Shown: piece by piece, positions 16,563 through 24,842 of the stretch
Numbering within the stretch: position 1 is the stretch's first letter
Layout: each line of letters starts with the position of its first letter
Assembly (NCBI GenBank): GCA_900769765.1
Contig: CAAGHW010000010.1
Location: forward strand, 1 to 56,128
Source: Bacteroidaceae bacterium
GTDB lineage: Bacteria > Bacteroidota > Bacteroidia > Bacteroidales > Bacteroidaceae
Length of the DNA stretch: 56,128 bases
Reading direction: 5' to 3'
The notes under the pieces: model-generated
What the model was told of the DNA's origin: nothing
The model's database searches: none
Seen by the model: only the letters and a program-made list of their open reading frames with translations
Translations under genes and position numbers: made by a program

Positions 16563-18963
16563 GGCACGAAACAATATTTTCGACAATACTTTCAAAAGCA
16601 TCGTCACCAAGTGCTACCTCGCGGAGCATGGCAACAGCCTCACAAGCACCAATTCCTTTGAAATCCTTTTCGAGCGGAGTGACAACAAGACCTGCCATGT
16701 CAAGTGTTCCCGGACTTACCATGTGTCCGCATTCCCCTGTTGCACAGTAGCATGCCGGGCGATGCTGCGAACGCGGTATTATGGTTGTAACCCACCCCTC
16801 GCCACGCTCATAACAGCAAATAACATTCATTCGCGGTTCAGCCTCATTTTCTACACAAGGCATTGCCGAGAGCAGGCGTTGCATAAGTTCAACAGAACCG
16901 CCAACACTGCATGCACGTATCTGGAACAACGGAACAAGATAACCGCTTGTTCCATATATGCCGTTGCCACCACACATAAAGAGCGGCTCCGACTCATCGT
17001 CTACACGTTCGCACCACTCCTGGGAAAGCAAAGGAATGTCGCACTTGCGGACAGCCTGCAAATGGGCATGGTCGGGAGCAGAAGCACCGCACTTTGCGCC
17101 ATTGTAGAAAACGGCCATATCCTGCCACTCCTTTGCAAACAGCAACATATCGGAATACATCTTTTCGAGCAGTTGCGGTGTATGTTCCTTCAGTGGCAAC
17201 GTGAAATGGTAAGGTAATATGGGATAAGGATTTACAAGCACATCGAAACTACCTAAAGCATTCTCTGCAATCTGGAACGACGGACGGTTTGCGGCACATA
17301 GAAAACATTCGCGTTTTTTTACCGAATCGGCATCGACCTTTGCTGCGGTAGATACTGCACGCGAGGGATTATACTGCAATGTCAAACCGTTGTCGAACTT
17401 GCACAAACGCACATCTTCAAGATTGGCATAACGCTCCTTTGCGTCGGGCCAACAGGCAAGCTGTTTTTCAAAAAAGGCATTCAGTTCCGTCTGCGAAGGG
17501 CATCCCATTGTCTGCATCATCGCCTGTCGTGCCTTAAATTCAGCAGCACGCAAAGTATCCTTGTAGAGGTTGTTGGCATTGACCTTCTCGTGCGACAGCG
17601 CTGCATCGGAATTACCGCCCCAACGACGGCACAGATATAGCACATCATATATTCGGCCTATACGATAGTTACGCGAAATCTGCAACCCCACGGCATAGTC
17701 CTCGCCATAGCTTACATTAGGGAAACCCACCTGGCGGATAACAGGAGTATAGAAAGCACGCGGAGCACCCAAACCGTTGATACGCAGAGCGTTGTTGCGG
17801 CCGTTGTCTTCGGTCCACTCGCGATGGTCTATCACCCCCGGTGGCAAGGTATTAAGGTCGAAATCACAGATACGGTATGTACCAACAAGCATGGCACACT
17901 GCTGTTTGTAGAACTCATCGACAACCTTTTGTAATGTCGTTTCGTCGCTGTAGATATCGTCGCTGTCGAGCTGCACGGCAAAACGTCCGCAACGGCTATC
18001 GTTCACGGCAAGATTCCAGCAACCGCCGATACCGAGATTATGCGCTTCGGGAATTATATGTACAACCCTTTCATCGTCGAAAGAGTCTATAATCTGTGAT
18101 GTCCTGTCGGTCGAATGGTTATCGACAACAAGGATATTGAATTTAAACGAGGTTTCTTGCGCCAGCACCGACTTGACGGCATCAGCGATGGTCGATTCGC
18201 GGTTAAGTACAGGTATGACAACCGAAGCCTCAACCGTAAAATCCCCGATAGAAAGGTCTATTTCCTTGTACTTGCATGGCGGCAACAACGCCCCTACAGC
18301 CTTAAGATGGGCTGTGCACGCACGTTCCATCTCTATTTGCACAGCACGTTGTGCAGGGTTCACATAGTCGAACTGTTTTTCGCCGCTCTTGCGGTTGTCA
18401 CTTTCACTCTCTTGTGAAAGATAACCGTTGAAACGGTAGATTTTGCCCATGCGTTCAAGAGCAAGGCGAAGCTGATAGAAACCTGCATATCCGTAATCCT
18501 CAAGTTCCATTGCAAGATACTCCTTCAACGCCGAGGTTCTGAAAATGATTGCCGGGCCAAAGTCGAAATCATTACGCAAGGCACCTTCAAGACAATCTAT
18601 GACAGGCGCATCGGCAAGCTTACCATCGACCACCTTACGGTAATGGCCGTATGCCATTGAGGCATCGGCAGGCATCGCCCCGAGAAGAGCCTCGAGCATC
18701 CCTGCTTCAACTTTTACATTGGGTTTGGTCAAATAAAGTACAAAATCGGCCGAGGCACGCTCCGCCATATCCTTGAACAGCCCTGTGGAGATCAAGGAGT
18801 CTACAGCAAGCAATGTGGTGCGGGATGGCAGTTCCGCCTCATAAGAGGTCGGTGTCCAAAGCCATAAATGAGCAAGAGAGGGTATTGCGCCCGTAAACTC
18901 TGACATCTGAGCCACATCGGTTGTGCCCGACGGCATAAATATCTCAATAGTGTGTTGTTCCAT
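16549..18963 (-). CDS. GT2-like / DUF4922 fusion protein
   Basis: The 804-residue protein has three parts. Residues 1 to about 230 look like a degenerate GT-A domain. Residues about 245-480 are a GT2 domain with VVIPVLNRESTI, VDNHSTDRT and VQLDSDD. Residues about 530-804 are a DUF4922 domain with RECFLCAANRP and DHAHLQA; H632 and H634 are arranged as in the HxHxQ centre of GalT/HIT-type nucleotidyl transferases. The chain has no signal peptide or membrane helix. A sugar-nucleotide phosphorylase or transferase activity joined to glycosyl transfer is an inference from these motifs. Its end overlaps the SpoIID gene. Confidence 0.82.
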   Translation of the reverse strand: MEQHTIEIFMPSGTTDVAQMSEFTGAIPSLAHLWLWTPTSYEAELPSRTTLLAVDSLISTGLFKDMAERASADFVLYLTKPNVKVEAGMLEALLGAMPADASMAYGHYRKVVDGKLADAPVIDCLEGALRNDFDFGPAIIFRTSALKEYLAMELEDYGYAGFYQLRLALERMGKIYRFNGYLSQESESDNRKSGEKQFDYVNPAQRAVQIEMERACTAHLKAVGALLPPCKYKEIDLSIGDFTVEASVVIPVLNRESTIADAVKSVLAQETSFKFNILVVDNHSTDRTSQIIDSFDDERVVHIIPEAHNLGIGGCWNLAVNDSRCGRFAVQLDSDDIYSDETTLQKVVDEFYKQQCAMLVGTYRICDFDLNTLPPGVIDHREWTEDNGRNNALRINGLGAPRAFYTPVIRQVGFPNVSYGEDYAVGLQISRNYRIGRIYDVLYLCRRWGGNSDAALSHEKVNANNLYKDTLRAAEFKARQAMMQTMGCPSQTELNAFFEKQLACWPDAKERYANLEDVRLCKFDNGLTLQYNPSRAVSTAAKVDADSVKKRECFLCAANRPSFQIAENALGSFDVLVNPYPILPYHFTLPLKEHTPQLLEKMYSDMLLFAKEWQDMAVFYNGAKCGASAPDHAHLQAVRKCDIPLLSQEWCERVDDESEPLFMCGGNGIYGTSGYLVPLFQIRACSVGGSVELMQRLLSAMPCVENEAEPRMNVICCYERGEGWVTTIIPRSQHRPACYCATGECGHMVSPGTLDMAGLVVTPLEKDFKGIGACEAVAMLREVALGDDAFESIVENIVSCHGEC

Positions 18964-19085
18964 AAATGGTGTTTTGCTTCAAAATTAATAAAAAACAGAG
19001 CATACGCACAATAGAGTGGTATATTATTTGGCTATAAATAATATATTTTAATTATAGATATGGAAATAAAATCACTTTTTTGCAT

Positions 19086-19093
19086 TATCTTCG
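19086..19093 (+). promoter_or_regulatory. -7 box, probable rlmN operon promoter
   Basis: TATCTTCG lies 26 bases before the first ATG (19119) and 53 before the preferred one (19146). It is the same -7 variant seen at 759, 39457 and 47742. No good -33 TTTG is at the right distance. This position also argues against the TTG at 19080 as start codon. Confidence 0.45.
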
Positions 19094-19145
19094 TAGCATT
19101 GTTTATATTACGGATAATATGAACGTACTTCAAACAGGCACAAAA

Positions 19146-20186
19146 ATGGATTGTAACAAACAAAAATTGGCAGGAATGACACTTGACATGCTTAAAGAAG
19201 CTGTCAAGAATGCCGGTATGCCGGCTTTCACCGCCAAGCAGATTGCCGACTGGATATACAAGAAACGCGTACGCTCTATCGACGAGATGTCGAACATATC
19301 GCTAAAGAACAGGGAGAGACTGAACGAACTGTTCGAGGTGGGATACAAATCGCCTGCCGACGAGGCAAGATCGGTCGATGGAACCGTAAAATATCTGTAC
19401 GAGGTAGATAACGGACACTTCGTCGAAGCGGTATATATCCCCGACGGCGAACGTGCCACGCTTTGCGTATCTTCGCAGGTGGGCTGCAAGATGAATTGCC
19501 TGTTCTGCATGACAGGAAAGCAGAAATACACGGCCAACCTCACTGCCAACGAGATTGTAAACCAGATACTCGCCCTGCCCGAATTCGAAAAACTGACAAA
19601 CATCGTTTTCATGGGTATGGGAGAGCCTTGCGACAACCTCGACAACCTGTTGCAGGCAATAGAGATACTCACTGCCGACTACGGCCTTGCATGGAGCCCT
19701 CACCGTCTGACGGTGTCATCGGTTGGTGTACGCAAGGGATTGAAGAGATTGCTCGACTCGGGCGACTACCACATTGCGATAAGCCTGCACCACCCCATAC
19801 CCGAAAAACGTGCAGAGATTATGCCTGCCGAAAAGGGTTTCCCTATAATGGAGATGCTCGACCTGTTACGCGAATATGATTTCAGCCACCAGAGAAGGCT
19901 CACATTCGAATACATCGTGTTCAAGGGCGTCAACGAGACTCTGCCCCATGCACGTAAGCTGCTAAAACTGCTCGAAGGCATCGACTGCCGCATCAACCTG
20001 ATACGTTACCATGCCATTCCCGGCGTGCCTCTTGAAGGTGTTGACGAGAACGGCATGACACAGTTGAGGGATTTCCTGACAAAGAACGGACTGTTCACAA
20101 CCATCAGGGCATCGCGCGGCGAGGACATATTTGCGGCTTGCGGTATGCTTTCGACACTTAAACAGGAGAATACAAATAAAAAATAA
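19146..20186 (+). CDS. rlmN: 23S rRNA/tRNA m2A methyltransferase RlmN
   Basis: RlmN is a radical SAM enzyme that methylates C2 of A2503 in 23S rRNA and A37 of some tRNAs. The protein shows GCKMNCLFCMTGKQ (CxxxCxxC) and GMGEPCDN. The C-terminal FAACGML contains the cysteine that carries the methyl group. The start MDCNKQKLAGMTLDML gives 346 residues and agrees with the family's usual beginning; an ATG at 19119 is also possible. The gene heads a plus-strand cluster with the DUF4837 and pdxA genes, 9 bases before the next start. Confidence 0.93.
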   Translation: MDCNKQKLAGMTLDMLKEAVKNAGMPAFTAKQIADWIYKKRVRSIDEMSNISLKNRERLNELFEVGYKSPADEARSVDGTVKYLYEVDNGHFVEAVYIPDGERATLCVSSQVGCKMNCLFCMTGKQKYTANLTANEIVNQILALPEFEKLTNIVFMGMGEPCDNLDNLLQAIEILTADYGLAWSPHRLTVSSVGVRKGLKRLLDSGDYHIAISLHHPIPEKRAEIMPAEKGFPIMEMLDLLREYDFSHQRRLTFEYIVFKGVNETLPHARKLLKLLEGIDCRINLIRYHAIPGVPLEGVDENGMTQLRDFLTKNGLFTTIRASRGEDIFAACGMLSTLKQENTNKK

Positions 20187-20195
20187 GAATAGAAG

Positions 20196-21245
20196 ATGAA
20201 AAAGTTTTTATTATTTTTGATACCGTCAATACTGATGGTTGCGTGCGGCGACACAGATTCATTCAAACGAAGTGCTGTAGGTAACCCGTACGAAGTGCTT
20301 GTCGTATGCACTCAAGAGTTCTGGGATGCACCGGCCGGAAGAGCCTTGGAAGAGGTGCTTGACACAGATATTCCCGGCTTGCCGCAATCGGAACGCTCAT
20401 TCCGCATTTCGCGCACCGAGCAGCTCACCAACCTTACCAAACCGTTCCGCAACATCATCAACATTGACATAGACAACCGTCTATATTCAAAAACGATACT
20501 CAAATATTCAAACGACATTTTTGCGAGGTCACAGGTTGTAATGACAATACAATCACCATCGAGAGACGAATTCGAGCAGTTTGTCAAAGACAATGCACAG
20601 GTTATTGTCGATTTCTTCACATCGGTGGAGATGAACAGACAAATAGAGAACCTGAAGCAGAAACACAACCCGACGGCCCTTGAGACTGTAAAGGAGATGT
20701 TCGGCTGCGAACTGATGATACCTGTGGAGATGAGCGGCGAGAAACGCGGCAAGGATTTCGTATGGCTGTCGGACTTCAATTCCGTAAACCCGGAGATTCT
20801 CAGTTTTGTCATGTACAGTTATCCTTACACTTCGACAGACAACTTCTCGCTCGAGAACTACATACAGAAGCGCGACTCTGTGATGAAGGTAAATATGCCC
20901 GGAGGAAAACCCGGACAATACATACAGACCGAAAAAGATTATGTGACAATAACAGAAACATCACACAGAGACCGCTACTTGCAGATAACAAGAGGTTTGT
21001 GGTACATGGAAGGCGACATGATGGGCGGACCGTTCGTCTCGCACGCTGTGGTGGACGAGATGAACGACAGGGTCATTGTTGTCGAGGCATTCGTTTATGC
21101 GGCAGGACAGAAGAAGGGCAAGTTCATAAGAAAACTTGAGGCCTCTTTATACACATTGAAGCTCCCTGCCGACAAACTGATAGAGAACAGCATACACATT
21201 CCGCAAGTAGTCATAGATGCTGACGAAGAGAGCAAGCAGAAATAA
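20196..21245 (+). CDS. DUF4837 family lipoprotein
   Basis: This 349-residue protein starts with a lipoprotein signal (KKFLLFLIPSILMVACGD, with Cys17 as the lipid-bearing residue). The body matches the DUF4837 family of Bacteroidetes, with no recognised catalytic motif. Family members usually lie next to rlmN and pdxA, as here, and are predicted to be in the periplasm on an anchored lipid tail. The function is unknown. It is 9 bases behind rlmN and 24 before pdxA, so it is probably transcribed with both. Confidence 0.82.
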   Translation: MKKFLLFLIPSILMVACGDTDSFKRSAVGNPYEVLVVCTQEFWDAPAGRALEEVLDTDIPGLPQSERSFRISRTEQLTNLTKPFRNIINIDIDNRLYSKTILKYSNDIFARSQVVMTIQSPSRDEFEQFVKDNAQVIVDFFTSVEMNRQIENLKQKHNPTALETVKEMFGCELMIPVEMSGEKRGKDFVWLSDFNSVNPEILSFVMYSYPYTSTDNFSLENYIQKRDSVMKVNMPGGKPGQYIQTEKDYVTITETSHRDRYLQITRGLWYMEGDMMGGPFVSHAVVDEMNDRVIVVEAFVYAAGQKKGKFIRKLEASLYTLKLPADKLIENSIHIPQVVIDADEESKQK

Positions 21246-21269
21246 GAAACTTTAAATCCAAACATAGAT

Positions 21270-22370
21270 ATGAGCAATAACAGACTTATCCGAGTAGGTA
21301 TCACACAAGGTGACATCAACGGAATCGGTTATGAAATAATCCTCAAAGCCTTCGACAACCAGGAGATGTTCGACATTTGCACTCCAATAGTATATGGTTC
21401 GCCCAAAGCGGCGGCATATCATCGCAAGGCACTCGAAATGGAAACACCATACAATGCTATAGCCAATGCGGGCGAGGCACAGGCAGGCAAGCTGAACATA
21501 ATAAACTGCAACAGCGACGAGCTTCACATAGAACTTGGAACAGTTACCGACGAAGCCGGCATGGCAGCATATCAGGCACTCGAAAAGGCGACAAAGGACT
21601 ATCAGGATGGCAAGATTGACGTACTTGTGACATGTCCTATAAACAAGAGCTCGATACAGAACGAGCAATTCACATTCCCGGGACATACCGAATACCTTCA
21701 GGAGCGTTGTGGCAATGGAGACAAGGCCCTGATGATATTGTGCAGTGGCGACATGAGGGTGGCTGTAGCTACCTCACACATGGCTTTGCGCGATATTCCT
21801 GCGGCCATAACTCCTGAATTGCTCGAGGAGAAGATTACCCTGCTCAACGACAGTCTCAAGAGAGATTTCAACATCGATGCGCCCAAGATTGCTGTACTCT
21901 CGCTCAACCCGCACGCAGGCGACAACGGTTTGCTCGGCACCGAGGAGCAGGAGGTGATAGCCCCCACCGTACGCAAGATGAACGACGGCGGTATCTTCTG
22001 CTATGGCCCGTTCGCAGCCGACGGCTTTATGGGAAGCGGCAAATACGCAAGCTTCGATGCCATACTTGCCATGTACCACGACCAGGGACTTGCACCGTTG
22101 AAGGCTCTTGCCATGAATGACGGAGTGAACTTCACCGCTGGACTGTCGGTTGTACGAACATCACCTGCACACGGCACTGCGCTTGACATCGCAGGCAAGG
22201 GCATTGCCGACGCCAACTCTTTCCGTCAGGCAATATATGCGGCTATCGACATTCTGCGCAACCGCGAGATGTATGACAGCGCACGACGCAACCCATTGCG
22301 CAAGATGTATTTCGAGAAACGTGACGACAGCAATCGTCTGAACCTGCAACAAGCCGATAACGAGGATTGA
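21270..22370 (+). CDS. pdxA: 4-hydroxythreonine-4-phosphate dehydrogenase PdxA
   Basis: PdxA oxidises 4-phosphohydroxy-L-threonine with NAD in the DXP-dependent pyridoxal phosphate route. The 366 residues contain TQGDINGIGYEI at the N-terminus, CPINKSSI, the zinc-binding FPGHTEYL, MYHDQGLAPLKAL and TSPAHGTALDIAGKG. All family marks are present and the length is usual. Its stop TGA shares one base with the ATG of the nucleotidyltransferase gene, which places the following four genes in the same transcript and translation chain. Confidence 0.94.
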   Translation: MSNNRLIRVGITQGDINGIGYEIILKAFDNQEMFDICTPIVYGSPKAAAYHRKALEMETPYNAIANAGEAQAGKLNIINCNSDELHIELGTVTDEAGMAAYQALEKATKDYQDGKIDVLVTCPINKSSIQNEQFTFPGHTEYLQERCGNGDKALMILCSGDMRVAVATSHMALRDIPAAITPELLEEKITLLNDSLKRDFNIDAPKIAVLSLNPHAGDNGLLGTEEQEVIAPTVRKMNDGGIFCYGPFAADGFMGSGKYASFDAILAMYHDQGLAPLKALAMNDGVNFTAGLSVVRTSPAHGTALDIAGKGIADANSFRQAIYAAIDILRNREMYDSARRNPLRKMYFEKRDDSNRLNLQQADNED

Positions 22371-23068
22371 TGAAGTTTGCGATAATAGCAGCCGGAGAGG
22401 GATCGAGACTGGCCAACGAAGGGGTTGAAAAGCCCAAGCCGTTGGTTGAACTGCAAGGTGTTCCCATCATAGAACGCCTCATAAGGATTTTCGAACGCAA
22501 CGGAGCAAGCAGCATCAACATAATCGTCAATGAGCAACAGCCTGAAACGGTAGAGTACCTCAGAAGCATAAAGGCAGCCTGCCCTATAAACATTGTGGTA
22601 AAGAGCACGCCAAGTTCAATGCACAGCATGCACGCTTTGAGCCATCTGTTGCGCGGAGAGAAATTCTGCCTTACGACTGTCGACACTCTGTTCCACGAAG
22701 AGGAGTTCACACGCTACATAAAAGCTTTCGAGAGCTACGACGGTGACGGGATAATGGCTGTCACCGATTATATCGACGACGAGAAACCGCTGTACATTGC
22801 AACTGACGAGGATATGGAGATAACGGCTTTCTGCGACAAGCCGACACCTGAAACGCATTATATATCGGGAGGCATATACGGCCTGTCGACAAAAGCACTC
22901 GACATCCTCGACCAGTGCATGAACGAAGGCGTACACCGCATGCGTAACTTCCAACGCCGTCTTGTGGAGAACGGAATGACATTGAAAGCATTTCCGCTCG
23001 GCAAGATAATAGACATTGACCACGCCGAAGACATAATAAAGGCAGAACAGTTCATCGCCGGGAAATGA
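22370..23068 (+). CDS. sugar/inositol-phosphate nucleotidyltransferase-like protein
   Basis: The 232-residue protein is a nucleotidyltransferase of the GT-A-like pyrophosphorylase fold. It has the pyrophosphate-binding IIAAGEGSRL near residues 4-13, a KPLVELQGVPIIERL segment, a likely metal-binding VDTLF and SGGIYGLS. Its length suits a single-domain cytidylyl- or guanylyltransferase such as those acting on inositol-1-phosphate, phosphocholine or sugar-1-phosphates. I take it as the enzyme that makes the activated alcohol used by the CDP-alcohol phosphatidyltransferase two genes on. The true substrate is not visible. It overlaps pdxA by 1 base and the next gene by 4. Confidence 0.78.
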   Translation: MKFAIIAAGEGSRLANEGVEKPKPLVELQGVPIIERLIRIFERNGASSINIIVNEQQPETVEYLRSIKAACPINIVVKSTPSSMHSMHALSHLLRGEKFCLTTVDTLFHEEEFTRYIKAFESYDGDGIMAVTDYIDDEKPLYIATDEDMEITAFCDKPTPETHYISGGIYGLSTKALDILDQCMNEGVHRMRNFQRRLVENGMTLKAFPLGKIIDIDHAEDIIKAEQFIAGK

Positions 23069-23892
23069 AAATCATAACAATTGCACGCAACCCCAAGAAT
23101 TCGCCCAACATGACAGCCAACGATGCTGCCATATTGGAATGTGTCAGCAGAGAGCTTACAGCTATGGGTGCCGAGGTCGTTGCCATAAGCGAGACAGATG
23201 ATATTCCTGAAGATGCCGACATTGTATGCCACATGTCGAGAACGGCCGAGGTGCTGCAAAGATTGAAAGAGGCCGAAAAACATGGTGTGAAGGTTAGCAA
23301 CACGCCCGAGGCTGTAGAGAATTGTTCACGCATCGCAAGCATGCGACTTTTGGACGACAACAATATCCCACAGCCAACATATCGCATAATAGAACAAGAA
23401 GAAGATTTGACAGCACTCCCCTTCCCTGCATGGATAAAACGGGGCGACGGATGGAGTTGCCACAAGGATGACATCTCGTTTGCCAACAACTGCGAGGATG
23501 CCATAAGAGCCATAAACGGAATGCGTCAACGCGGGATAGAGAGCTTTGTATATACGGCACACTGCAAAGGCGACATCGTTAAATTCTACGGAGTGGGCGA
23601 CAGCTATTTCACATACGGATATCCCGATATAGAGAAAACCAAATTCGGACTTGAAAAGATAAACGGAACAATAAAGCACTACCCTTTTGATGCCGATGCA
23701 ATGCGCAGGATTGTCTTTGATGCGGCAAGAGCCGTCGGACTGGACATTTACGGAGGCGACTGCATTGTTGACGAAAAGGGAGAGATATTCCTTATAGATT
23801 TGAATGACTTTCCGAGTTTTTCATCGGTGAGGGAAGAAGCCGCAAAAGAGATTGCAAACAGTTTGATGAAGATAAAAGAGAAGAATATATGA
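23065..23892 (+). CDS. ATP-grasp domain protein (ITPK-like end motif)
   Basis: This 275-residue protein has an ATP-grasp fold. A Rossmann-like N-terminal part (KIITIARNPKNSPN) precedes PAWIKRGDGWSCHKDD as the ATP-binding lysine strand. The end FLIDLNDFPSFSSVREEAA carries the metal-binding D and N. The DLNDFPSF stretch resembles the DINxFPG of inositol trisphosphate 5/6-kinases more than the ExNxSPG of RimK ligases, so either a kinase or a ligase is possible. The gene overlaps its neighbours by 4 bases on each side, which argues that it acts on the same substrate pathway as the nucleotidyltransferase and CDP-alcohol enzymes. Confidence 0.75.
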   Translation: MKIITIARNPKNSPNMTANDAAILECVSRELTAMGAEVVAISETDDIPEDADIVCHMSRTAEVLQRLKEAEKHGVKVSNTPEAVENCSRIASMRLLDDNNIPQPTYRIIEQEEDLTALPFPAWIKRGDGWSCHKDDISFANNCEDAIRAINGMRQRGIESFVYTAHCKGDIVKFYGVGDSYFTYGYPDIEKTKFGLEKINGTIKHYPFDADAMRRIVFDAARAVGLDIYGGDCIVDEKGEIFLIDLNDFPSFSSVREEAAKEIANSLMKIKEKNI

Positions 23893-24842
23893 GAGAAGAG
23901 GATAAAGAGTTATACAGGGCATCGATAAAGTCTGCCGATACGGAAGAGAAACTCGATATGTGGTTTTACCGTCCTTTGGGATTCCGTTGCGCGCTGTTCT
24001 TCCGCAACAGAGGTGTCCATCCGAATGTAATAACCATTGCATCAATATTCCTGGGAGTTGCCGCAGGTATATGTTTTATGCAGGAAAATGTCTATTGGAA
24101 CATACTTGGTATGCTGTTGCTCGTATGGGCCAACCTATATGACAGCACCGACGGCCAGCTTGCCCGCATAACAGGCCAAAAGACACAATGGGGACGCATA
24201 CTCGACGGTTTCGCCGGTGACTGCTGGTTCTTCTTCATATATCTTGCGATAGCGGTCAGAGAGACCGACAAGCCCATTCCGTTTGCTCCCGAATACAATT
24301 GGGGAGTGATAATATGGATATTGCTGTCGTTCTGCGGATTCTGGATACATGGCTCACAATGCCAGCTTGCCGATTACTACAGGAACATACACATGTATTT
24401 CACGAACGAGCAGAACGGACATGAATTCCACAACTCTACAATGGTGAAGAACGAGTACAAAGCAACATCGTGGCGGACAAATTTCTTCTGGAAGCTGTTC
24501 CTGCATTTTTATGTGGCATACGTGGAGAATCAGGAGAGGATGTCGCCCAGATTCCAAAAGTTCATAAAGAGCGTACAGGAAAGATACGGCACCGACATCC
24601 CGGCATCACTACGCAAAGAGTTCCGCGAAGGAAGCCTGCCGTTGATGAAATATACCAACATTCTCACTTTCAACACGCGCGCCATAGTGCTGTTCATCTC
24701 CATGCTTATCGACCAACTATGGCTGTACATCGTTTTTGAAATGATTGTTCTGATGGCATTGTTCTTCTACACACAATATCGTCACGAGACACTCTGCAGA
24801 AGATTGACAAAAAAGATAGAAGAGGGATATGAGTTCAATTAA
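23889..24842 (+). CDS. CDP-alcohol phosphatidyltransferase family protein
   Basis: The 317-residue membrane protein contains the CDP-alcohol motif. It begins DSTDGQLAR at residues 85-93, has G102 eight residues on, and ends D106-GFAG-D111. The family rule DxxDGxxARx8Gx3Dx3D is met except for the last gap, which is four residues. Several hydrophobic helices surround it (residues about 45-80, 115-135, 145-160, 265-300). It would join a phospho-alcohol to an activated CDP partner at the membrane. Product classes include phosphatidyl-inositol-type lipids or DIPP-like phosphodiesters. It overlaps the ATP-grasp gene by 4 bases and the HAD gene by 14. Confidence 0.83.
   Translation: MREEDKELYRASIKSADTEEKLDMWFYRPLGFRCALFFRNRGVHPNVITIASIFLGVAAGICFMQENVYWNILGMLLLVWANLYDSTDGQLARITGQKTQWGRILDGFAGDCWFFFIYLAIAVRETDKPIPFAPEYNWGVIIWILLSFCGFWIHGSQCQLADYYRNIHMYFTNEQNGHEFHNSTMVKNEYKATSWRTNFFWKLFLHFYVAYVENQERMSPRFQKFIKSVQERYGTDIPASLRKEFREGSLPLMKYTNILTFNTRAIVLFISMLIDQLWLYIVFEMIVLMALFFYTQYRHETLCRRLTKKIEEGYEFN

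Noticed and set aside
16563..16610. Longer start for the SpoIID protein at 16610
   Set aside because: It would extend the overlap with the upstream gene to 62 bases and add residues that do not resemble the family; the fold begins at MGSVDVGIL.
16183..17217. Open frame of 344 codons on the plus strand
   Set aside because: It is the antisense of the end of the GT2/DUF4922 gene and the start of the SpoIID gene, both of which have clear family motifs; its own product has low complexity and no motif.
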